Positions 58,985 through 64,000 of a stretch of 64,000 bases of DNA are shown one piece after another. Positions within the stretch are counted from its first letter, which is position 1. The number at the start of each line of letters is the position of its first letter. Under the pieces are notes generated by a model, which was not told where the DNA came from, searched no databases, and saw nothing but the letters and a program-made list of their open reading frames with translations. Origin of the DNA: Sphingosinithalassobacter sp. CS137 (GTDB lineage Bacteria > Pseudomonadota > Alphaproteobacteria > Sphingomonadales > Sphingomonadaceae); NCBI RefSeq assembly GCF_014334115.1, contig NZ_CP060494.1, positions 1,890,501 through 1,954,500 on the forward strand. Direction: 5' to 3'. Made by a program: the position numbers and the translations under genes.

Positions 58985-59448
58985 TCCATGCCCCCCAGGT
59001 GACGGTCGACGCGCATCAGCCAGCGGTTCTCGCCCGCGCGGACCAGCGCACGCAGGACCGGTGCGGTCTTCTCCGGCTTGCCTCCGCCCGCCGCGCCGCT
59101 GACGCCGACGCGTGCCGACCAGGGAGTCTCCCTGGCGAAGCGGCCGATGACGACGTCGATCTCGCCCTGTTCGAGCGCCCGGACCAGCAGCGCGCTGCTG
59201 TCCTCGACGGTGTGCAGCGCGACCCCCTCCTCTTCAGCGAGGCGCATCGCAAGGGCATGTTCGCGCGCCATCGTGTCGGCGGGCGCCGAGACGATGCCGG
59301 CGCGCAGCTCGCCGCGCGCCTCGACCTGCCGATAGGTGTCGGCAATGTCTTTCGGATAGTCCTGGCAGCCGGCGAGCGCAGCCGCGATCAGCAGCGCAAG
59401 CGCGAGGCTCCATCCACGCAGCCGGGGAGCAGCAGGAACACAGAACAT
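58981..59448 (-). CDS. Short lipoprotein resembling half of a substrate-binding protein
   Basis: A 155-aa lipoprotein: the signal ends in LAGC (Cys about 28). The mature part, GELRAGIVSAPADTMAREHA, LAEEEGVALHTVEDSSALLV and LEQGEIDVVIGRFARETPW, matches the first lobe of periplasmic binding proteins of the amino-acid (SBP_bac_3) type, but the second lobe is absent, so it is about half length. It overlaps the CDF gene by 4 bp and is likely to act with it, perhaps in metal or ligand sensing (inference). Confidence 0.7.
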   Translation of the reverse strand: MFCVPAAPRLRGWSLALALLIAAALAGCQDYPKDIADTYRQVEARGELRAGIVSAPADTMAREHALAMRLAEEEGVALHTVEDSSALLVRALEQGEIDVVIGRFARETPWSARVGVSGAAGGGKPEKTAPVLRALVRAGENRWLMRVDRHLGGMD

Positions 59449-59494
59449 AGCCCGCCAACGGCAGGCACGTGCGATTGTTCCTGAACCGTGACGA

Positions 59495-60697
59495 TCAGGC
59501 GCAGGCGAGCCGTTCGGCCGTGGTTCGGCGGCGCTCGAGCGACCAGGCGACGAGCCAGATCGCGAAGCCGCCGAGCGCGAGCCCGCTGCCGACCAGCCCG
59601 GTCGCAGGCAGGCCCCAGCCGGCGGCGATGGCCATTCCCCCGAGCCATGGGCCGAGCGCATTGGCGGTGTTGAACGCCGAATGGTTGAGCGCGGCGGCGA
59701 GCCCCTGGCCCTCGCGCGCGACGTCCATCAGCCGCGTCTGGAGGATCGGGCCGAGCGCGCCGCCCCAGCCGATCGCGAAGACGGTGACGCCAAGGCTCCA
59801 GACATTGCCCGCCGCGAGCGTGTAGAGCGCGAGCACGGCCGCGCTCCAGAGCAAGAGGATGCCGGCGGAGAGCAACACCGCGCGATCGGCGAAGCGCGGC
59901 ACGACGATGTTGCCCGCGGTCATGCCGAGGCCGAACACGGCGAGCACGATCGGCACCACGGCTTCGGAAACCCGCGTCACTTCGAGCAGGGTGGAGGCGA
60001 CATAGGTGTAGACGCAGAACATGCCGCCGAAGCCGATCGCGCCGACGCCGAGGGTGAGCCAGAGCTGGCCGCTCCTCAACGCCGAAAGCTCGCGCATCGG
60101 GCTCGCCTGCGGATCGCCAGGGTCGCGCGGCGCAACCGCCGCGACGCTGAGCGCGGTGGCGAGTGCCAGCCCGGCGACCACGGCAAAGCCCCAGCGCCAC
60201 CCGGCGGCCTGGCCGAGCCAATTGGCGAGCGGCACGCCGATCACCGTGGCGACGGTGAGCCCGAGGAGCACGTTGGCGACTGCCTGGGTACGCTTTTCGG
60301 GCGGCACCAGCGATGCGGCAACGAGCGAGGCGACGCCGAAATAGGCACCGTGCGGCAATCCGCTGAGGAAGCGGAAGAGCAGCATGGTCTCGTAGCTGGG
60401 GGCGAGGGCGCTGAGTCCGTTCGCCAGCGCGAACACCGCCATCAGCAGGATGAGGAGCGTTCGCCGCGGCATCCGCGCGCCGAGCACCGCGAGCAACGGC
60501 GCGCCGACGACCACGCCGAGCGCATAGGCGCTGATGACATGCCCCGCCGTGGGCGTGTCGATGCCGAGCCCTTCGGAGAAATAGGGCAGCAGGCTCATCG
60601 TCGCGAATTCGGTGGTGCCGATCGCGAAGCCGCCCATCGCCAGCGCGAAATGGATGAGCGCGACTCGCGCCGCGGCGGGCGGGGCTGCGGATGCCAT
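59495..60697 (-). CDS. MFS transporter (AraJ/YdhP-like)
   Basis: A 400-aa, 12-helix transporter. The start MASAAPPAAARVALIHFALA leads into GTTEFATMSLLPYFSEGLG, typical of the AraJ/YdhP branch, with loop motif LGARMPRRTLL and LSGLPHGAYFGVASLVAASL. AGGAG stands 10 bp before the ATG. The substrate is unknown; relatives export sugars or drugs. It precedes the lipoprotein-CDF pair by 46 bp on the same strand. Confidence 0.88.
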   Translation of the reverse strand: MASAAPPAAARVALIHFALAMGGFAIGTTEFATMSLLPYFSEGLGIDTPTAGHVISAYALGVVVGAPLLAVLGARMPRRTLLILLMAVFALANGLSALAPSYETMLLFRFLSGLPHGAYFGVASLVAASLVPPEKRTQAVANVLLGLTVATVIGVPLANWLGQAAGWRWGFAVVAGLALATALSVAAVAPRDPGDPQASPMRELSALRSGQLWLTLGVGAIGFGGMFCVYTYVASTLLEVTRVSEAVVPIVLAVFGLGMTAGNIVVPRFADRAVLLSAGILLLWSAAVLALYTLAAGNVWSLGVTVFAIGWGGALGPILQTRLMDVAREGQGLAAALNHSAFNTANALGPWLGGMAIAAGWGLPATGLVGSGLALGGFAIWLVAWSLERRRTTAERLACA

Positions 60698-60836
60698 GTG
60701 TTCGTTTCTCCTGCGGCGAAGGCGCGGAGATGGGGATGCTGCGGTGCAGCAACAAGCGGCTGGTGGCGCAAGCATGATTGCGGGACGCGAAAGCCCGGCT
60801 TGTCCGGATCGGCGGCGGGGCGGGACGGGCGTGTGA

Positions 60837-61706
60837 TCAGTGTTTGAAGCAGTTGGCCCGGTGCCACTCGAGGAAATGCGGGTGCGGCCGATCTCTCGCG
60901 GCGGCCGGCAGGGCTGCCTTGCCCGTCCGGTTGAGCAATGCCGCCAGACCGTCGTGATCGTTGACCTGGCGCGAGACGAGGATCGAGAGATCGTCGCCGA
61001 GCGAAAGCAGCCCGCGGTCGAACATCCAGTGCACCGTGCCCGAAAGTGCCAGCCCGTTGCTGATGCTGTCGGGACCGCCGGCGCTCACGGGCTTGATGTG
61101 CGCCGCCTCCACCTCGGCACGGCCACCGCCGTTGATCAGCTTCAAGCCCGTGAACGCGCAGCGCGAATCATAGGCGCGAAGCACGGCGCTGCGGAACGCG
61201 CGGTCGCGGTGCACGCGCGACGTCAGCACGCGCGGGCGCTCGACATCGCCATAGTCGAACGCTGCGCGCTCCTCCTGAAGCCGATTGTCGCGCGCTACGT
61301 CGACCCGGGGCAGAAGATCTTCCTCGTCGGGAAGGCCGAGACTGACGATGCGCGCGAAATCGGCACGGGAAAGCGGGCGGACCGCCCATTGCGCGTTCAC
61401 CAGATCGCGCTCGACGGGCGCGCCGTTCACCACGCGCGGAACGGGGTGGCTGAATTCGACGAAATCGCCCGGCGCGATCCGGGCATAGTACATGCCCTCC
61501 GCCTCCGCATCGGGAACCACATCGGCAACGCGCGCCACCGCCCAATAGCCGCGCGTGCCGGGCACCTTGACCGGTTCGTAATAGACGATCCAGTCGCCGA
61601 CGCAGCGTTGCACGCGCGCGAGATATTGGCGCGGGAAGTGATAGCGCTCGGCGGGACTGTCGCGATAGCGGGAGTCCTCGCGATGGATGAAGATGCCGTT
61701 CGCCAC
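60837..61706 (-). CDS. HNH endonuclease with an N-terminal reader-like domain
   Basis: A 289-aa protein. Residues 1 to about 120 form a conserved N-terminal module ([40 protein letters not shown]) of the kind found in HNH_2 proteins. The nuclease part has [20 protein letters not shown], then [34 protein letters not shown], with the HNH His and Asn residues. The target is unknown; a type IV restriction-like role is possible. It stands alone, with no methylase near. Confidence 0.88.
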   Translation of the reverse strand: MANGIFIHREDSRYRDSPAERYHFPRQYLARVQRCVGDWIVYYEPVKVPGTRGYWAVARVADVVPDAEAEGMYYARIAPGDFVEFSHPVPRVVNGAPVERDLVNAQWAVRPLSRADFARIVSLGLPDEEDLLPRVDVARDNRLQEERAAFDYGDVERPRVLTSRVHRDRAFRSAVLRAYDSRCAFTGLKLINGGGRAEVEAAHIKPVSAGGPDSISNGLALSGTVHWMFDRGLLSLGDDLSILVSRQVNDHDGLAALLNRTGKAALPAAARDRPHPHFLEWHRANCFKH

Positions 61707-61770
61707 CTGCTGCCCCCCGTCCGCCCTTCATCGGCAGAAGGCCTGGCTCTGGCAAGCACCGGAAACGAAG

Positions 61771-61802
61771 CGGGCCGGAATCGCCTGTGCGATTCCGGCC
61801 CG
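61771..61802 (-). terminator. Stem-loop terminator after etfA
   Basis: A perfect 14-bp stem (61771-61784 with 61789-61802) around a 4-nt loop, 22 bp beyond the etfA stop. It has no T-tract on either strand, so release may depend on Rho or on a long pause. Confidence 0.7.
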
Positions 61803-61824
61803 GTGCAGGTCGTGATGAGGCGCC

Positions 61825-62754
61825 TCAGAGCTTCTCGGTCAGCTCCGGGACCACCTTGAACAGGTCGCCGACCAGGCCGATGTCGGCGACCTGGAAGATC
61901 GGCGCATCCTCGTCCTTGTTGATGGCGATGATCGTCTTGGAGTCCTTCATGCCTGCCAGGTGCTGGATCGCGCCCGAAATGCCGATCGCGATATAGACTT
62001 CCGGAGCGACGATCTTGCCGGTCTGGCCGACCTGATAGTCGTTGGGGACATAGCCGGCATCGACCGCGGCGCGGCTGGCGCCCACGGCGGCGCCCAGCTT
62101 GTCGGCGAGCGGCTCGATTACTTCGGTGAACTTCTCGCCCGATCCGAGCGCGCGGCCACCCGAGACGACGATCGCCGCCGAGGTGAGCTCGGGACGCTCG
62201 GACTTGGCGAGCTCGGCGCCGACGAAGGTCGACAGGCCCGTGTCCCCCGTGCCCGCAATCGTCTCGACCTCGGCCGAGCCGCCTTCCGCCGCCGCCTTCT
62301 CGAAGGCGGTGGTGCGCACGGTGATGACCTTCTTCGCGTCGGACGACTGCACCGTCGCGATGGCGTTTCCGGCATAGATCGGCCGCGTGAAGGTGTCGTC
62401 GCCCTCGACCGAGAGGATGTCGGAGATCTGCATCACGTCGAGCAGCGCGGCGACGCGCGGAGCGACATTCTTGCCGGTGGTGGTCGCCGGGAAGAGGATC
62501 GCGTCGTGATGGCCCATCAGATCGACGATCAGCGGCGCGACATTCTCGGCGAGCGCATGTTCATAGGCCGCGTCGTCGGCGACATGGACCTTGCCCACGC
62601 CGGCGATCTTCGCGGCCTCGGCGCCCACGTCGGCGCAGCCTGCGCCGGCGACGAGAAGATGGACCTCACCGAGCTTCGACGCGGCGGTGACGGTGGCGAG
62701 CGTCGCGTCCTTGACGCTCTTGTTGTCGTGTTCGACCCAGACGAGCGTCTTCAT
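61825..62754 (-). CDS. etfA: Electron-transfer flavoprotein alpha subunit
   Basis: A 309-aa FAD-binding subunit that takes electrons from acyl-CoA and other dehydrogenases to ETF-quinone oxidoreductase. The C-terminal FAD motif is [20 protein letters not shown] with [20 protein letters not shown], and [14 protein letters not shown] precedes it. Its ATG overlaps the etfB stop by 4 bp. Confidence 0.97.
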   Translation of the reverse strand: MKTLVWVEHDNKSVKDATLATVTAASKLGEVHLLVAGAGCADVGAEAAKIAGVGKVHVADDAAYEHALAENVAPLIVDLMGHHDAILFPATTTGKNVAPRVAALLDVMQISDILSVEGDDTFTRPIYAGNAIATVQSSDAKKVITVRTTAFEKAAAEGGSAEVETIAGTGDTGLSTFVGAELAKSERPELTSAAIVVSGGRALGSGEKFTEVIEPLADKLGAAVGASRAAVDAGYVPNDYQVGQTGKIVAPEVYIAIGISGAIQHLAGMKDSKTIIAINKDEDAPIFQVADIGLVGDLFKVVPELTEKL

Positions 62755-63503
62755 TTCGCGACTCCCATGCCCTTGAGCTTCTCGACCAGCGCGTCGACGT
62801 CGGCGACCTTGATGCCGGCCTGGCGCTTGGGCGGCTCGGCGACCTTGAGCGTGGTCAGGCGCGGCGAAACGTCGACGCCATAGTCGGCGACGGTCTTCTT
62901 CGCGACCGGCTTGGACTTCGCCTTCATGATGTTCGGCAGCGTCGCATAGCGCGGCTCGTTGAGGCGCAGGTCGGTGGTGACGATCGCGGGAAGCTTGAGG
63001 TCGACCGTCTCGAGACCGCCGTCGATCTCGCGCGTGACCTTCACTCGGTCGTCGCCCAGCTCGACCTTCGAGGCGAAGGTGCCCTGGCTCCAGCCGAGCA
63101 GCGCGGCGAGCATCTGGCCGGTCTGGTTCGAATCGTCGTCGATCGCCTGCTTGCCGAGGATGACGAGATTGGGGCTTTCCTCCTCGACCACCTTGGCGAG
63201 CAGCTTGGCGACGCCGAGCGGCTCGACCTCGTCGTCGGTCTGGATCAGGATCGCGCGGTCGGCGCCCATCGCGCGCGCGGTGAGCAGCACGTCGCTCTCG
63301 GCCTTGGCGACTCCGATGGTGACGACCACCACTTCAGTAACCGGGCCCTTTTCCTTGAGCCGGACCGCTTCCTCGATCGCGATCTCGTCGAAGGGGTTCA
63401 TCGACATCTTCACGTTGGCGAGATCGACGCCCGATCCGTCCGCCTTCACGCGGGGTTTGACGTTGTAGTCAAGCACGCGCTTGACCGGCACCAGCACTTT
63501 CAT
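62751..63503 (-). CDS. etfB: Electron-transfer flavoprotein beta subunit
   Basis: A 250-aa AMP-binding subunit of ETF. It begins [20 protein letters not shown], with [39 protein letters not shown] (nucleotide-binding) and [26 protein letters not shown] lies 5 bp before the ATG at 63503. It precedes etfA in the same unit. Confidence 0.97.
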   Translation of the reverse strand: MKVLVPVKRVLDYNVKPRVKADGSGVDLANVKMSMNPFDEIAIEEAVRLKEKGPVTEVVVVTIGVAKAESDVLLTARAMGADRAILIQTDDEVEPLGVAKLLAKVVEEESPNLVILGKQAIDDDSNQTGQMLAALLGWSQGTFASKVELGDDRVKVTREIDGGLETVDLKLPAIVTTDLRLNEPRYATLPNIMKAKSKPVAKKTVADYGVDVSPRLTTLKVAEPPKRQAGIKVADVDALVEKLKGMGVAK

Positions 63504-63653
63504 CTGCGTCCTTTCCAAGCTTTTAGAGGCCTGTGTCGGCGCTCCAATTGGCTATTTTCCGCCGCTTTCGCAAGTCGGGTACGGAAAACCGCGCCTGACG
63601 TAGCGGCAGGCCGCCGAGCGAGCCGGCGCCGGACGAGCCGGCGCCGATGGCGA

Positions 63654-64000
63654 TCAGGCCGCCTGCTTCACTTCGGCGACGATCTTCTTCGCGGCGTCGC
63701 CCAGATCGTTCGCCGCCACGATCGGAAGCCCCGAGTTGGCGAGAATGTCCTTGCCCTGCTGCACGTTGGTTCCTTCGAGCCGAACGACGAGCGGGACCGA
63801 AAGGTTCACTTCCTTCGCCGCGGCGACGATGCCCTCGGCGATGATGTCGCAGCGCATGATGCCGCCGAAGATGTTGACGAGGATGCCCTTCACGGCCGGA
63901 TCCGAGAGGATGATCTTGAACGCCGCGGTGACCTTCTCCTTCGATGCGCCGCCGCCGACGTCGAGGAAGTTGGCCGGGAACATGCCGTTGAGCTTGATGA
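63654..64000 (-). CDS. sucC: Succinyl-CoA synthetase beta subunit, C-terminal part
   Basis: Only the last 115 or so codons are in the window; the gene continues past 64000. [39 protein letters not shown] and [19 protein letters not shown] are the SucC carboxy-terminal domain with its nucleotide/CoA-contact loops. The enzyme makes ATP or GTP from succinyl-CoA in the TCA cycle. It is followed on the same strand by etfB after 150 bp. Confidence 0.95.
   Translation of the reverse strand, partial: IKLNGMFPANFLDVGGGASKEKVTAAFKIILSDPAVKGILVNIFGGIMRCDIIAEGIVAAAKEVNLSVPLVVRLEGTNVQQGKDILANSGLPIVAANDLGDAAKKIVAEVKQAA

Noticed and set aside
63619..63646. Tandem 13-bp direct repeat (period 15) downstream of sucC
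   Set aside because: Two copies only, of simple GC-rich palindromic sequence; no element or function is indicated.

Overview
The window is GC-rich, gene-dense chromosomal DNA from an alphaproteobacterium, most likely a sphingomonad (Sphingomonas or a close relative). The call rests on alphaproteobacterial gene orders (rpmF-plsX-fabH-ihfA-merR; mnmE-mnmG-rsmG-parA-parB; hemE beside ppsR-maf-aroE-coaE-dnaQ), alphaproteobacteria-type small families (DUF3576, DUF1489, DUF1491, DUF6489, MmcB), a class I lysyl-tRNA synthetase, and a direct-repeat LexA box (GTTC-N7-GTTC). No rRNA, tRNA, CRISPR, IS element or prophage was found.

This appears to be the replication-origin region. The 289-bp gap between divergent hemE and ppsR (19062-19350) holds several DnaA-box-like 9-mers and sits where the origin lies in Caulobacter and Rickettsia. 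At 6.5-9 kb from it are parA, parB and three near-palindromic parS sites, so origin and segregation machinery are together here.

Layout. 1-3.8 kb: end of an unknown gene, map with a ParD-like gene under a palindromic operator, a HAD phosphatase, YggS, a ThiE-like protein and a predicted barrel protein. 4-8.5 kb: DUF3576-leuS-lptE-holA, coupled by 4-bp overlaps. 8.5-14.2 kb (minus): DUF6489-mnmE-mnmG-rsmG-parA-parB. 14.3-19 kb: dienelactone hydrolase, then minus-strand hemE-hemJ-small secreted protein-rho-TerC. 19.3-24.8 kb: ppsR-maf-aroE-coaE-dnaQ, hpf, ptsN, thioesterase, DUF1491. 25-32.8 kb: SleB-type hydrolase, SOS-controlled mmcB, ankyrin protein, SCO1, YcgN and YgjP-like proteins, PBP1A, msrB, an MFS transporter. 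32.7-43.5 kb: a CDC48-type AAA ATPase, LysR regulator, cyclophilin, mgtE, DUF1489, msrA, aminotransferase, a PabB-PabC fusion, a metallo-beta-lactamase-fold hydrolase, MAPEG. 43.6-50 kb: the fatty-acid operon ending in ihfA and merR, SixA-like phosphatase, DinG-like helicase. 50-61.7 kb is more accessory: quinone reductase, a frameshifted gene, lysS, DUF389, nhaA, a histone-deacetylase-like gene followed by a 600-bp unit bounded by 25-bp direct repeats, CDF transporter, lipoprotein, MFS, HNH endonuclease. 61.8-64 kb: etfB-etfA and the 3' end of sucC.

Most likely to be new: the repeat-bounded cassette at 57416-58040 with its unrecognised 168-aa protein; the ParD-like gene with a 20-bp operator over its -10 box; the orphan minus-strand terminator, tiny ORF and LysR-type dyad at 35075-35207; and three tail-to-tail gene pairs whose stop codons share one CTAG.
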